64,000 bases of DNA from the NCBI RefSeq assembly GCF_016598485.1, contig NZ_JAEMUW010000001.1:1-64000 (forward strand), given 5' to 3'. The translations under genes were made by a program, and so were the position numbers. The first letter of the stretch is position 1, and each line of letters opens with the position of its first letter. Source of the DNA: Micromonospora coerulea. GTDB taxonomy: Bacteria > Actinomycetota > Actinomycetes > Mycobacteriales > Micromonosporaceae. The notes under the pieces were generated by a model. The model was not told the DNA's origin, ran no database searches, and was given only the letters and a program-made list of their open reading frames with translations. This document shows positions 51,524-60,542 of this stretch, in pieces.

Positions 51524-52082
51524 GGTCGGTCACCTCGTTCGTCACGCTCAGGTGGGTCGCCAGTGCCGCGCGGCCCCGGTGCAGCCAGGACTTCACGGTG
51601 CCCTCGGGCACCTGTTCCTGTTCGGCGATCTGGTTGACGGACAGGTCGGCCAGGTAGTGCAGGACGACCGCCCGTCGCTGGTTCGGTGGCAGTAGCCGTA
51701 ACGCGGCGTGCAGCGCCACCCGGTCCGGGCTCGGGCCGGGTACGTGCTCCTCGCGCTGGCGGCGCAGGAACGACTGGGCCGTCCGGACCCGCCGCCACCG
51801 GCTCGTGGCCAGGTTCCAGGCCACCCGGCGCACCCAGGCCACCGGATCGTCGTAGCGGGACACGGCCGACCACCGGGTGAAGGCCCGGCAGAACGCCTCC
51901 TGGACCAGGTCCTGGGCCTGGGCCAGGTCCCCGCAGTAGGCCGTGAGCTGCACGGTCAGCGACCGGAAGTGGGCGTGGTAGAGCTGGTCGAACTCCACAC
52001 CGAGCCGGTCGCGTGCGACGGGACGGGACGCGCCCCGCCGCGGGGGAGGCTCATCGAGCCTCGGATCCGTGGTCACCGCCAC
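51516..52082 (-). CDS. ECF sigma factor, SigE family
   Basis: A 188-residue sigma-70-type ECF sigma factor. Region 2 (about 30-95) runs [39 protein letters not shown] and [17 protein letters not shown]; region 4 (about 125-178) runs [20 protein letters not shown] and [19 protein letters not shown]. It belongs to the SigE family common in actinomycetes (distinct from mycobacterial SigE). GTG 52082 has GGGGAGG upstream. It overlaps the following membrane-protein gene by eight bases, the usual sigma/regulator coupling. Confidence 0.92.
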   Translation of the reverse strand: MAVTTDPRLDEPPPRRGASRPVARDRLGVEFDQLYHAHFRSLTVQLTAYCGDLAQAQDLVQEAFCRAFTRWSAVSRYDDPVAWVRRVAWNLATSRWRRVRTAQSFLRRQREEHVPGPSPDRVALHAALRLLPPNQRRAVVLHYLADLSVNQIAEQEQVPEGTVKSWLHRGRAALATHLSVTNEVTDHG

Positions 52083-52223
52083 CTGTTCCTCCCCGTGAAC
52101 GTCGTCGGCGTCCGCCGGCGACGCTCCTCACACGCCTGGGGGCCGGCCCAGGTTGCACGGGTCGAGGAACGGCCGCTGTGGTTGACTGACAGATCTCCGG
52201 ACACGCGAGAGGGAGGCGGCGAG

Positions 52224-52799
52224 GTGCAGCTACCGGCGGTGCTCGGCGAGCCGATCCGGTTCGTGCTGAACTGGGGACGTCGCTATTCCCTCTGGGTGTT
52301 CAACTTCGGGCTGGCCTGCTGCGCCATCGAATTCATCGCCACCAGCATGGGCCGGCACGACTTCATCCGCCTCGGCGTGATCCCGTTCGCCCACGGGCCC
52401 CGGCAGGCCGACCTGATGGTGGTCTCCGGCACGGTGACCGACAAGATGGCCCCGGCCATCAAGCGGCTCTACGACCAGATGCCCGAGCCGAAGTACGTCA
52501 TCTCGTTCGGCGCCTGCTCCAACTGCGGCGGCCCGTACTGGGACTCGTACTCGGTCACGAAGGGGGTCGATCAGATCATCCCGGTCGACGTCTACGTGCC
52601 CGGCTGCCCGCCCCGGCCGGAGGCGCTGCTGCACGGCATCCTCCGCCTCCAGGAGAAGATCGCCGCCGAGCAGTCCGGCATCGGCGGGGTCAGCCGTCCG
52701 GACCGGCTCGCCTCCCCGGTCGACGCCGGCCCCGCCGAGGCCGCGCCGCGCCCGGTCGCCTCCCTCACCGCGCCACCGGTACGCCCCCCGACCAGCTGA
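52224..52799 (+). CDS. nuoB: NADH-quinone oxidoreductase subunit B (second cluster)
   Basis: A 191-residue homologue of NuoB, which carries cluster N2, the last iron-sulfur centre before quinone. The four Cys are in [20 protein letters not shown] and [14 protein letters not shown] 52224 has GGGAGG at seven bases. The C-terminal 30 residues are an Ala/Pro-rich extension. In normal operons nuoB lies between nuoA and nuoC; here no nuoA precedes it, and nuoC lies 4.3 kb away. This looks like the second, partial nuo set known in Streptomyces and relatives rather than the main 14-gene operon. Confidence 0.94.
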   Translation: MQLPAVLGEPIRFVLNWGRRYSLWVFNFGLACCAIEFIATSMGRHDFIRLGVIPFAHGPRQADLMVVSGTVTDKMAPAIKRLYDQMPEPKYVISFGACSNCGGPYWDSYSVTKGVDQIIPVDVYVPGCPPRPEALLHGILRLQEKIAAEQSGIGGVSRPDRLASPVDAGPAEAAPRPVASLTAPPVRPPTS

Positions 52800-52826
52800 G
52801 GTCGATGGGCCGGCCGCCGGCGACGG

Positions 52827-52858
52827 CTGATCCGTTGCTCAACTGATCGGCTGCTCAA
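52827..52858. repeat. Tandem 16-base repeat between nuoB and the epimerase-like gene
   Basis: CTGATCCGTTGCTCAA (52827-52842) is followed directly by CTGATCGGCTGCTCAA (52843-52858), two mismatches in 16. It sits where the nuo gene order is broken and also just upstream of the next promoter. Confidence 0.6.
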
Positions 52859-52918
52859 GCCAACCGTCCCGCCGCACAGTCCGGCCTTTCGCGGTCCCGC
52901 GGCGCGTCGTGCGCTCGG

Positions 52919-52924
52919 TAACGT
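52919..52924 (+). promoter_or_regulatory. Leaderless -10 element TAACGT
   Basis: TAACGT ends six bases before ATG 52931. Confidence 0.45.
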
Positions 52925-52930
52925 GCGGTC

Positions 52931-54535
52931 ATGTCGATGACACGGGGGGTTATCCACATGGCGCCTGTCAGGTTACTGCGCGCCCGGCGGGCGCCGGCCG
53001 TTCTCGCCGCCGGGCTACTGCTCGGTCTGGCACCCACCGCACCCGCCCAGGCGGCACCGGCCGGCCCGGACCGGTCGCCGGACGTTTCCGTCGAGGACCC
53101 GGAGTGGACCCCGGACCCGGTCGCGGAGGGCACCCCACGCCCGCCGTCCCGGGATGTCAAGAAGGTCAAGGAGCGGCAGCGGTCGTTCGGCGCCGCCGAG
53201 AGCGCCGAGCAGGCCGGGTACGTCCGGGACGGGCACCAGCCCTGGACTGTGCCGGTGGAGGCGTTGCCCTTCAACGACGAACCGGCCCGGCTGGTCGACA
53301 ACGGGCTGCACGACGCGCAGGGCGTGCGGATGTTCAGTTTTCTCGGCCGGACCTGGGACCACCCGGTCGCGCAGGCGCAGTGGGGCCTGAAGAACCTCGC
53401 CAGCTACCGGTTGACCAAGGACCGGACGTACCTCGACCGGGCGATCGCCAACGCGCAGCGCAACGTGGACCGCAGGGTCGAGTCGCGCGGCGCCTGGTTC
53501 TACCCGTACGACTTCGACCTGACCCGGTGCGCGAACCGGGCCGTGCTCCAGGCGCCGTGGTACAGCGGGATGGCGCAGGGACAGCTGCTCAGCCTCTTCG
53601 TCCGGCTGTACGAAGTCACCGGCGACGCGAAGTGGAAGACGGCGGCGGACAGCACGTTCCTCAGCCTGACGCTGTCCGCCAGCTCGGCGGCGCCCTGGGC
53701 CAGCTGGACGGATCCGAACGGCTACCTCTGGCTGGAGGAGTACCCGGCCAGCGCCGGGACCACCGGTGAGCGGGTGCTCAACGGCCACATCTTCGCCCTC
53801 TACGGCGTCTACGACTACTGGCGGCTCACCGCCGACGCCCGGGCGGTCGCGGTCTTCGACGGCGCGGCGAGCACCGTCCGCCGGTACCTGCCGACCCACT
53901 TCCGGATGCCCCGGTGGGCGAGCAACTACTCCATGGGCTGCCCGACTCCCCACCTGACGTACCACCAGATCCACACCACGCAGCACCTCAAGGTCTACGA
54001 GATGACCCACTCGGCGATCTTCGTCACCAACGCCTACCTGCTGCGTTCCGACTACCCGGCACCGGCGGTGTACGGCACGGTGTCGTTCTCGGCCGGCACC
54101 CACGTCGGTTACAAGTTCAGCAGCACGGGCACCGTCACCGCCCAGAAGCCGCTGAGCCTGGGCCGGGCCTCCGGAGCCCTCGCCGACCAGCGGATCCGGG
54201 TGTACGGCCGGGGAATCTACTACCGGATCACCAACGGTGCCCTGGCCGGCTACCTGGTGTCCGAGGCGTACGGCCAGCGGATCCTGCTCGGCAAGGTGGT
54301 GGAACACCGGTACACCCCGAACCGGACGCTCTTCTTCCAGCCCGGCAGCTACACCGGATACGCCTACGACAGCAGTGGCAACGTGACGGCGTCCAGGCGG
54401 CTCAGCTTCGTGACCGCGACCTCGGCTCCGCTGGGTGCCACGGCCTGGGTGAACGGCCGGCTCAGCTACCAGGTGACCGCTGGCGCCTATCTCGGCTACT
54501 GGTTGCCGTACACCACCGGTCTCTTCTTCTCCTGA
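52931..54535 (+). CDS. Secreted D-glucuronyl C5-epimerase-family protein
   Basis: A 534-residue exported protein. The Sec signal peptide ends near AQAAPAG (about residue 44). Residues about 120-375 match the C-terminal catalytic fold of heparosan glucuronyl C5-epimerase: QAQWGLKNLASYRLTKDRTY, MAQGQLLSLFVRLYEVTGD, WLEEYPAS and VLNGHIFALYGVYDYWRL. The last 150 residues hold two copies of a beta-rich unit, one with HVGYKFSSTGTVTAQKPLSL and ITNGALAGYLV, the next with YTGYAYDSSGNVTASRRLSF and VTAGAYLGYWL, probably a surface-binding module. It may act on a uronic-acid wall polymer. Its insertion between nuoB and nuoC is unrelated to respiration. Confidence 0.85.
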   Translation: MSMTRGVIHMAPVRLLRARRAPAVLAAGLLLGLAPTAPAQAAPAGPDRSPDVSVEDPEWTPDPVAEGTPRPPSRDVKKVKERQRSFGAAESAEQAGYVRDGHQPWTVPVEALPFNDEPARLVDNGLHDAQGVRMFSFLGRTWDHPVAQAQWGLKNLASYRLTKDRTYLDRAIANAQRNVDRRVESRGAWFYPYDFDLTRCANRAVLQAPWYSGMAQGQLLSLFVRLYEVTGDAKWKTAADSTFLSLTLSASSAAPWASWTDPNGYLWLEEYPASAGTTGERVLNGHIFALYGVYDYWRLTADARAVAVFDGAASTVRRYLPTHFRMPRWASNYSMGCPTPHLTYHQIHTTQHLKVYEMTHSAIFVTNAYLLRSDYPAPAVYGTVSFSAGTHVGYKFSSTGTVTAQKPLSLGRASGALADQRIRVYGRGIYYRITNGALAGYLVSEAYGQRILLGKVVEHRYTPNRTLFFQPGSYTGYAYDSSGNVTASRRLSFVTATSAPLGATAWVNGRLSYQVTAGAYLGYWLPYTTGLFFS

Positions 54536-54569
54536 ACCGCGACCGAGGCCGGCGGTGGCGGCCGGCGAT

Positions 54570-54575
54570 TAGCCT
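54570..54575 (+). promoter_or_regulatory. Leaderless -10 element TAGCCT
   Basis: TAGCCT ends seven bases before ATG 54583. Confidence 0.5.
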
Positions 54576-54582
54576 GCGGACC

Positions 54583-55899
54583 ATGACCGAGTCCGCGGAG
54601 AAGCGCTCCGCCTTCATCGTCGACGTGCTGACCGAGGAGTTCGGGGCGTCGATGGCGCTCGACCCGGCGGCGTTCCGCCGTAAGTTCCGGAAGATGGCCG
54701 CCTCTCCGTTCGCCTTCTACCGGGGCAGCGCCTCGCTCTTCTACGCCGACCAGCGCGCTGGGTTCGCCGACGACCGGTTCCTCGACGAGCGGACCAGCCG
54801 GGTCTGGATCCACGGCGACCTGCACGCGGAGAACTTCGGCACGTACATGAACGCCTCCGGGCAACTGGTGTTCAACGTCAACGACTTCGACGAGGCGTAC
54901 GTCGGGCCGTTCTCCTGGGACCTGAAGCGCTTCGCGGCCAGCGTGGCCCTGCTCGGGTACGCCAAGGCGCTCTCCGACCAGGTGATCGGTGACCTGGTTG
55001 CCGCCTTCGCGCGGTCGTACCTGACCGAGCTGCGGGCCATCGCCGCCGGCGGGGACGACGCCATCGGCTCGATCACCCTGGAGAACGCCGACGGGGTGCT
55101 GCACCTGGTGCTCCAGCGGGCCCGGCTCAACACCCGGGTCGACCTGCTCGCCACGCAGACCACCATCGACAACTACGACCGCCGGTTCTCCCTCGGCGAC
55201 GGCGTCCACACCATCGACGGCGAGACTCGGGAGAAGGTCTGCGCCGCCTACGAGGCGTACCTGGACACCCGGCCCGCGTCGGCCGCCCGGCTGCGCCCGG
55301 TGGCGTCCCGGATCAAGGACGTGGTGCTGCGTAAGGGCGTGGGCATCGGCTCGGCCGGCCTGCCGTCGTACAACCTGCTGCTGGAGGGGCACACCCAGGC
55401 GCTGGAGAACGACGTCGTGCTGTACATGAAGCAGGCGCAGGTGCCGGCGGTGGCCCGGCACATCGACGACGAGCGGGTCCGCGGCTACTTCCGGCACCAG
55501 GGGCACCGTACGGCCGAGTCGCAGCGGGCACTCCAGGCGTACGCCGACCCGTGGCTGGGCTTCACCGAGCTGGACGGCGTCGGCCAGCTGGTCGCCGAGG
55601 TCTCCCCGTACGCCGCCGACCTGGACTGGGCCGACGTCAACGAGCCGGAGGAACTGACCGGGGTGCTCACCGACCTCGGGCGGGCGGTGGCCCGGATGCA
55701 CTCGGTCGCCGACGACGAGTCCAGTCACGACCTGGTCGACTACTCCACCGAGGAGGCCATCGTCGCCGCCGTGGACGCCGACGCGGCGGGGTTCGTGACG
55801 TACCTGGTCGACTTCGCGCACGCGTACGGCATCCAGGCCCGCCAGGACCACCAGCTCTTCGTGGACCTGTTCCGCAACGGCCGGCTGCCCGGCATCTGA
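54583..55899 (+). CDS. DUF2252 protein (kinase-like fold)
   Basis: A 438-residue member of DUF2252, which has features of the aminoglycoside-phosphotransferase/protein-kinase-like fold: FYRGSASLFYADQ, the catalytic-loop-like VWIHGDLHAENFG and the metal-loop-like FNVNDFDEAYVGPFSWDLKR. These correspond to HGDLHxxN and D of the kinase-like superfamily. Substrate unknown. ATG 54583 is set by the -10 element seven bases upstream. It lies between the epimerase-like gene and the reverse-strand dehydrogenase, with no sign of an operon. Confidence 0.87.
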   Translation: MTESAEKRSAFIVDVLTEEFGASMALDPAAFRRKFRKMAASPFAFYRGSASLFYADQRAGFADDRFLDERTSRVWIHGDLHAENFGTYMNASGQLVFNVNDFDEAYVGPFSWDLKRFAASVALLGYAKALSDQVIGDLVAAFARSYLTELRAIAAGGDDAIGSITLENADGVLHLVLQRARLNTRVDLLATQTTIDNYDRRFSLGDGVHTIDGETREKVCAAYEAYLDTRPASAARLRPVASRIKDVVLRKGVGIGSAGLPSYNLLLEGHTQALENDVVLYMKQAQVPAVARHIDDERVRGYFRHQGHRTAESQRALQAYADPWLGFTELDGVGQLVAEVSPYAADLDWADVNEPEELTGVLTDLGRAVARMHSVADDESSHDLVDYSTEEAIVAAVDADAAGFVTYLVDFAHAYGIQARQDHQLFVDLFRNGRLPGI

Positions 55900-55919
55900 G
55901 CCCGCGCCGGCGGAGGCGC

Positions 55920-56975
55920 TCAGGCGGTGAAGTCGAGCACCACCTTGATGTCGTCCGGCGTGGGGGTGTACGCCTCGGCGTACCCGCTCACCGGCACCCG
56001 GCGGGTGATCAGCGAGCCCAGCCAGGTCCGGTCGGCCCGGGCCAGCGCCTGGGCGGCCAGGTCCCAGTGCCGCCGGTTCGCGTTGACCGAGCCGAACACG
56101 ACGTTGTTCTCCAGCACCAGGGCCCGGTTCAGGGCCCCGGCGTCGAAGTCCATAGTCCGGCCGCCGCTGGAGACCCCGGCCAGGCAGACGATCCCGGTCG
56201 GCGCGGCCTTGCACATCACGTCCAGCACGACCGTGGGCGCGCCGGTCGCCTCGATCACGATGTCCGGCTCGATGTCGAGCTGGTTGACCGGCACCGCGTG
56301 GTACGTCGCGCCGAGCGCGGCGACGAGTTCCGGCTTGGGCCCGCTGGTGGCCCGGTCGAGCACGTGCACGACGAGCCCGCGCTGGCTGGCGAGCAGCGCG
56401 GCCAGCAGGCCGACCGGCCCGGCCCCGGTGACCAGGACGGTCTGCGGCTTCCACTCGGCCCGGTGGCCGATCCGCTCGATGTGGTCCCAGGCCTTCGCCA
56501 CCACGCTGGTCGGCTCCAGCAGCATGCCGACGTCGGTCAGCGCCGGGTCGAGGCCGACGGCGAACCGGGGCTGGACCCGCCACCGGTCCCGGGCGAAGCC
56601 GGGCAGCATCTTGATGCCGTGCTCGGTGTACTGCCCGTTGCGGCACATGTCCCATTCGCCGACGGCGCAGTTGGTGCAGGGAACCGGGTCCGGGTGGCGC
56701 ACGATGCCGGCGACCAGGTCCCCCGGTTGCAGGGTGCCGGTCGGGTCCTCCAGCACCTGGCCCAGCGACTCGTGCCCCATCACCAGCGAGTCCGTGCCGG
56801 GCGGGGCTATCCCGAACTCACCCGCGATGATCTCGTGGTCGGTGCCGCAGATCCCCACCGCGAGCGCCTCGACGAGGATGGCGCCCTCCTCGGTGGCCGG
56901 CTCCGGGTGGTCGTCCTCGAGGCGCAGCGAATTGGGGACTCCGGCGGTCACACTCACAGCGCGCACGTTGCCCAT
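55920..56975 (-). CDS. Zinc-dependent glucose/alcohol dehydrogenase
   Basis: A 351-residue medium-chain dehydrogenase. It resembles the archaeal-type glucose dehydrogenases: AVGICGTDHEIIAGEFG (catalytic zinc Cys), VMGHESLGQV (zinc His-Glu), VPCTNCAVGEWDMCRNGQYTEHGI (structural-type Cys region) and the NAD(P) loop VLVTGAGPVGLLAALLAS. It should oxidise a sugar or alcohol with NAD(P). ATG 56975 has AGGGA upstream. It is oriented against the nuo genes and divergent from nuoC across 108 bases. Confidence 0.9.
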   Translation of the reverse strand: MGNVRAVSVTAGVPNSLRLEDDHPEPATEEGAILVEALAVGICGTDHEIIAGEFGIAPPGTDSLVMGHESLGQVLEDPTGTLQPGDLVAGIVRHPDPVPCTNCAVGEWDMCRNGQYTEHGIKMLPGFARDRWRVQPRFAVGLDPALTDVGMLLEPTSVVAKAWDHIERIGHRAEWKPQTVLVTGAGPVGLLAALLASQRGLVVHVLDRATSGPKPELVAALGATYHAVPVNQLDIEPDIVIEATGAPTVVLDVMCKAAPTGIVCLAGVSSGGRTMDFDAGALNRALVLENNVVFGSVNANRRHWDLAAQALARADRTWLGSLITRRVPVSGYAEAYTPTPDDIKVVLDFTA

Positions 56976-57070
56976 CTTTCCCTGGCGCGCGGCCCACCGT
57001 CGGGAAAAGCCGGGAGTTGAAAGCGGAAGCCGGCGGCGGACTGGCCGACGCGGCCACCCACCGCCGGCCC

Positions 57071-57076
57071 TAGGAT
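57071..57076 (+). promoter_or_regulatory. Leaderless -10 element TAGGAT before nuoC
   Basis: TAGGAT, an excellent actinobacterial -10, ends seven bases before ATG 57084; the nuoC message is probably leaderless and independent of nuoB. Confidence 0.55.
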
Positions 57077-57083
57077 CAGCGGC

Positions 57084-57839
57084 ATGACTCCGGAAGAGGT
57101 CGGCCGGCGGGTGGTCGCGCTGCTTGCGCCCGTCGAGGTCACCGCGTCGGTCTCCGGCGGTCAGGGGTACGCCCGTGCGACGGTGGACGTACCCCCGGCG
57201 AGCTGGCGGGACGCGGTGCGCGCGGCCCGCGACGACGCCGAGCTGGCCTGCGACTTCTTCGACTGGTTGTCGGCGGTCGACGAGCTGGCCGACGGTTTCG
57301 ACGTGGTGGTCCACCTCTGGTCGACCCGCGGGCGGCACGGCCTGCTGCTGCGCACCCGGGTGCCCCGGGAACCGGCGACCGTGGCGTCGGTGGTCGACCT
57401 CTACCCGGGTGCCGGCTGGCACGAGCGGGAGACGTACGAGATGTTCGGCATCTCGTTCGACGGGCACGGCGAGCTGAAGCCGCTGCTGCTGCCGCCGGAG
57501 TTCGAGGGCCATCCGCTGCGCAAGGAGTTCGTCCTCGCCTCCCGGGTGGCGAAGCCGTGGCCGGGCGCCAAGGAGCCCGGCGAGTCCGAGGCCGGCGGCG
57601 GGCGCCGGCCGATCCGGCCGCCGGGCGTACCGGCCCCGGGGGAGTGGGGGACCACGCCGACCCCCGCCGGGGCGGCCGGGGCGGGCGAGGGCCCGCGCGG
57701 CGGTACGCCCGCCCGACCGGTCCGGGAACGTCCCGCCCGACCGGCACCCGGCGACCGCCCGGCCCGTCCCGCCGCCGGCGAGCGCGCCGCGCGGCCGGCG
57801 CCCGGTGCGCAACCGACCTCCGAGGAAGGCACCGCCTGA
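57084..57839 (+). CDS. nuoC: NADH-quinone oxidoreductase subunit C (second cluster)
   Basis: A 251-residue protein whose first about 155 residues are the 30-kDa NuoC domain: FFDWLSAVDELADGFDVVVH, SVVDLYPGAGWHERETYEMFG and LLLPPEFEGHPLRKEF. The remaining about 95 residues are a disordered Pro/Arg/Gly tail with repeated RPARPAPGDRPARPAAGE units, unusual for NuoC. The stop overlaps the nuoH start by one base (TGATG). NuoD, normally next or fused, is missing. Confidence 0.93.
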   Translation: MTPEEVGRRVVALLAPVEVTASVSGGQGYARATVDVPPASWRDAVRAARDDAELACDFFDWLSAVDELADGFDVVVHLWSTRGRHGLLLRTRVPREPATVASVVDLYPGAGWHERETYEMFGISFDGHGELKPLLLPPEFEGHPLRKEFVLASRVAKPWPGAKEPGESEAGGGRRPIRPPGVPAPGEWGTTPTPAGAAGAGEGPRGGTPARPVRERPARPAPGDRPARPAAGERAARPAPGAQPTSEEGTA

Positions 57840-58801
57840 TGCCCGCCTGGTTGGAGCTGATCGTCCGGGTGGTGGGCGTGCTGGTCGCGTTCCTCACCCT
57901 GCCCCTGATCGTCGGGCAGGTCGAGCACAAGGTGATGGCACACATGCAGGGCCGGCTCGGCCCGATGTACGCGGGCGGCTTCCACGGCTGGGCGCAGCTG
58001 ATCGCCGACGGCGTGAAGTTCGTGCAGAAGGAGGACGTCACCCCGCGCGACGCGGACCGGCCGGTCTTCCGGCTGGCGCCCGCGGTGGCGCTGGTGCCGT
58101 ACCTGCTCGCGCTGCTGGTGATCCCGCTCGGGCCGGGCGATTTGGTGGGGCAGCCGCTGGACATCGGCCTCTTCTTCGTCCTCGCCGTGGTGGGCATCGG
58201 CGTGGTGGCGGTGCTCATGTCGGCCTGGGCGTCGGCCAACAAGTACAGCCTGCTCGGCGGGCTGCGCGGCGCCGCCCAGCTGCTCGGTTACGAGCTGCCG
58301 CTGGTGCTGGCCGCCGCGTCGGTGGCGATGGCGGCGGGCACGCTCAGCCTCTCCGGCATCGTCGAGGCGTGGCGGCCCTGGTGGCTGCTGTGGCAGGCGC
58401 CCGCGATGGTGATCTTCTTCGTCGCCGGGCTCGCGGAGATCCGGCGGCCCCCGTTCGACATGCCGGTGGCCGACTCGGAACTGGTCTTCGGCTACATGAC
58501 CGAGTACACCGGCCTGCGCTTCGCCTTCTTCCTGCTCGCCGAGTACGTCGGCATCGTGGTGATCGCCGCGCTGACCACCGTGCTGTTCCTCGGCGGCTGG
58601 CACGGCCCGTTCGCCGACGCCCAGCTCGGGTGGCTCTGGACCCTGCTCAAGGTCTTCGCCGTCGCCTTCGTGATCATCTGGCTCCGGGTCTCCTACCCCC
58701 GCCTCCGCGAGGACCAACTCCAGCGCCTCTGCTGGCTCGTCCTGGTCCCCCTCTCCCTCGCCCAGCTCGTCCTCACCGCCGCAGTCCGCCTCGCCCTCTG
58801 A
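57839..58801 (+). CDS. nuoH: NADH-quinone oxidoreductase subunit H (second cluster)
   Basis: A 320-residue membrane subunit with about eight helices that forms part of the quinone chamber. Family marks are VEHKVMAHMQGRLGPMYAG, ADGVKFVQKEDVTP, SANKYSLLGGLRGAAQLLGYELPL split over one loop, EIRRPPFDMPVADSELV and TEYTGLRFAFFLLAEY. All key charged residues of the family appear to be present. It is translationally coupled to nuoC. The reverse-strand GST-like gene ends ten bases later. Confidence 0.95.
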   Translation: MPAWLELIVRVVGVLVAFLTLPLIVGQVEHKVMAHMQGRLGPMYAGGFHGWAQLIADGVKFVQKEDVTPRDADRPVFRLAPAVALVPYLLALLVIPLGPGDLVGQPLDIGLFFVLAVVGIGVVAVLMSAWASANKYSLLGGLRGAAQLLGYELPLVLAAASVAMAAGTLSLSGIVEAWRPWWLLWQAPAMVIFFVAGLAEIRRPPFDMPVADSELVFGYMTEYTGLRFAFFLLAEYVGIVVIAALTTVLFLGGWHGPFADAQLGWLWTLLKVFAVAFVIIWLRVSYPRLREDQLQRLCWLVLVPLSLAQLVLTAAVRLAL

Positions 58802-58811
58802 GCGGGGCGGG

Positions 58812-59858
58812 TCAGCGCAGCGGCGTGTGGGCGGGGTCGACGCGCTCGGCCGGCGGGGGCGGCGGGGGTGGGGTGCCGTCGCCGAACGGACGCCCGCCGA
58901 GCTGCTCGCGGTCGTGCGGGGTGAGCCAGTTGGACAGGTCGGGGCCGAGGGGGACCACACCGGTCGGATTGATGTCCCGGTGCACCTCGTAGTAGTGCCG
59001 CTTGATGTGGTCGAAGTCGGCCGTGTCGCCGAAGCCCGGGGTCTGGAACAGGTCCCGCGCGTACGCCCAGAGCACCGGCATCTCGGCCAGCTTCTGCCGG
59101 TTGCACTTGAAGTGGCCGTGGTAGACCGGGTCGAAGCGGGTCAGCGTGGTGAACAGCCGCACGTCCGCCTCGGTGATCGTGTCACCGACCAGGTAGCGCT
59201 GCCCGGCCAGCCGCTCGGTCAGCCAGTCCAGCCGGTCGAAGAGCCGGTGGTACGCCCTCTCGTACGCCTCCTGGCTGCCGGCGAAGCCGCACCGGTAGAC
59301 GCCATTGTTCACGTCGGCGAAGACCACCGCGTTGACCTCGTCGATCTCGTCGCGCAGCCGCTCCGGGTACAGCTCCGGCGCGCCCTCGCGGTGGTACGCC
59401 GTCCACTCGGTCGACAGGTCGAGGCTCATCTGCGCGTAGTCGTTGGTGACCACCTGCCCGGTCGGTACGTCCACCAGCGCCGGCACGGTGATGCCGCGCT
59501 CGTACCCCGGAAAGCGGCGGAAGTACGCCTCGGCCAGCCGCTCGATGCCGAGCACCGGGTCGCGCCCGCCCGGGTCCAGGTCGAACGTCCAGCTCCGCTT
59601 GTCGTGCGTCGGGCCGGCCACCGCCATCGAGATGGCGTCCTCCAGCCCGAGCAGCCGGCGGACGATGATCAGCCGGGTCGCCCATGGGCAGGCGCGGCTC
59701 ACCGCCAGCCGGTACCGGCCGGGCTCCACCGGCCAGCCGTCCCGGCCGTCGGCGGTGATCCGCGTGGCGATGTAACGCTGGTCCCGGGTGAACTCGCCGC
59801 CCGGCTCGACGTACTTCCCGCCGGTCCGCGCCAGGATCTCGTCGCTGTCCGTACTCAC
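58812..59858 (-). CDS. Glutathionyl/mycothiolyl-hydroquinone reductase (Xi-class GST-like)
   Basis: A 348-residue enzyme of the YqjG/PcpF family: catalytic Cys in VSRACPWATRLIIVRRL, GITVPALVDVPTGQVVTNDY and the C-terminal RFDPVYHGHFKCNRQKL. Such enzymes reduce thiol-conjugated hydroquinones; actinobacteria lack glutathione, so mycothiol is the likely thiol (inference). GTG 59858 has GGGAGG upstream. It ends in a Pro-rich tail. It lies on the opposite strand inside the nuo region, and a link to quinone chemistry is possible but not shown. Confidence 0.92.
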   Translation of the reverse strand: MSTDSDEILARTGGKYVEPGGEFTRDQRYIATRITADGRDGWPVEPGRYRLAVSRACPWATRLIIVRRLLGLEDAISMAVAGPTHDKRSWTFDLDPGGRDPVLGIERLAEAYFRRFPGYERGITVPALVDVPTGQVVTNDYAQMSLDLSTEWTAYHREGAPELYPERLRDEIDEVNAVVFADVNNGVYRCGFAGSQEAYERAYHRLFDRLDWLTERLAGQRYLVGDTITEADVRLFTTLTRFDPVYHGHFKCNRQKLAEMPVLWAYARDLFQTPGFGDTADFDHIKRHYYEVHRDINPTGVVPLGPDLSNWLTPHDREQLGGRPFGDGTPPPPPPPAERVDPAHTPLR

Positions 59859-59939
59859 GCCGCCTCCCGAGGATGTCGTCCCGGTCCATCATTGCCGCTC
59901 CGGCCGCCGCCGGCAGGCCGACCGTGGGGACCGCAGGGC

Positions 59940-59945
59940 TAGGCT
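59940..59945 (+). promoter_or_regulatory. Leaderless -10 element TAGGCT
   Basis: TAGGCT ends six bases before GTG 59952. Confidence 0.5.
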
Positions 59946-59951
59946 GCCGCG

Positions 59952-60386
59952 GTGACCGATCTCGAGGCGGCGGCCCGACGCTTCATCGCCGACGTGTGGA
60001 ACGCCGGCAACGAGCAGAGCGCGTACGACCTGGTCGCCGAGGACTGCCCGGGGCTGGGCGGGACCGGGCCGGCGGCCATGCTGGCCTGGCACCGGGACCG
60101 GCGGGCGGCCTTTCCCGACCTGCGGTACAAGCTCGTCGAGCTGGTGGCGGCCGGGGACCGGGTGGCCGTGCACTGGCGGGCGGCCGGCACCCAGGCCGGC
60201 CAGTTCGGCCCGGTGCCGCCGACCCATCAGGTGGTCAGTTACTCGGGGGCGACGTTCCTGCGCTTCGACGACACCGGCCGGATCATCGACGTGTGGAGCG
60301 TCAACGAGCTGTTCCAGCTCCTCCAGCAGCTCGGCGTGGAGATGCTGCCCCCGCTTCCCGGCGGGCTCAGCGCGACCGGGGAGTGA
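59952..60386 (+). CDS. SnoaL-like (NTF2-fold) protein
   Basis: A 144-residue protein of the SnoaL-like polyketide-cyclase/ester-cyclase superfamily: [20 protein letters not shown], the helix-strand pair around [20 protein letters not shown] and [16 protein letters not shown], then [18 protein letters not shown]. These small alpha+beta barrels often bind or cyclise hydrophobic ligands; many have unknown roles. GTG 59952 is set by the -10 element. It sits between the GST-like gene and nuoI without clear coupling to either. Confidence 0.87.
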   Translation: MTDLEAAARRFIADVWNAGNEQSAYDLVAEDCPGLGGTGPAAMLAWHRDRRAAFPDLRYKLVELVAAGDRVAVHWRAAGTQAGQFGPVPPTHQVVSYSGATFLRFDDTGRIIDVWSVNELFQLLQQLGVEMLPPLPGGLSATGE

Positions 60387-60542
60387 CCCGACCGGGCGGA
60401 AGGTCGATCCGGCACGGCTCCGGCAGCGGGATGCCGTGGGACCACCGGGGCCTGCTGGCCGTGGACCCCGCCGCCCGCCGCCCGCGGCCGCCGTACCGCC
60501 GGGAAGAGCCGGGTGGTGGTCGCGCGCGCCGGGGGCACAGGG

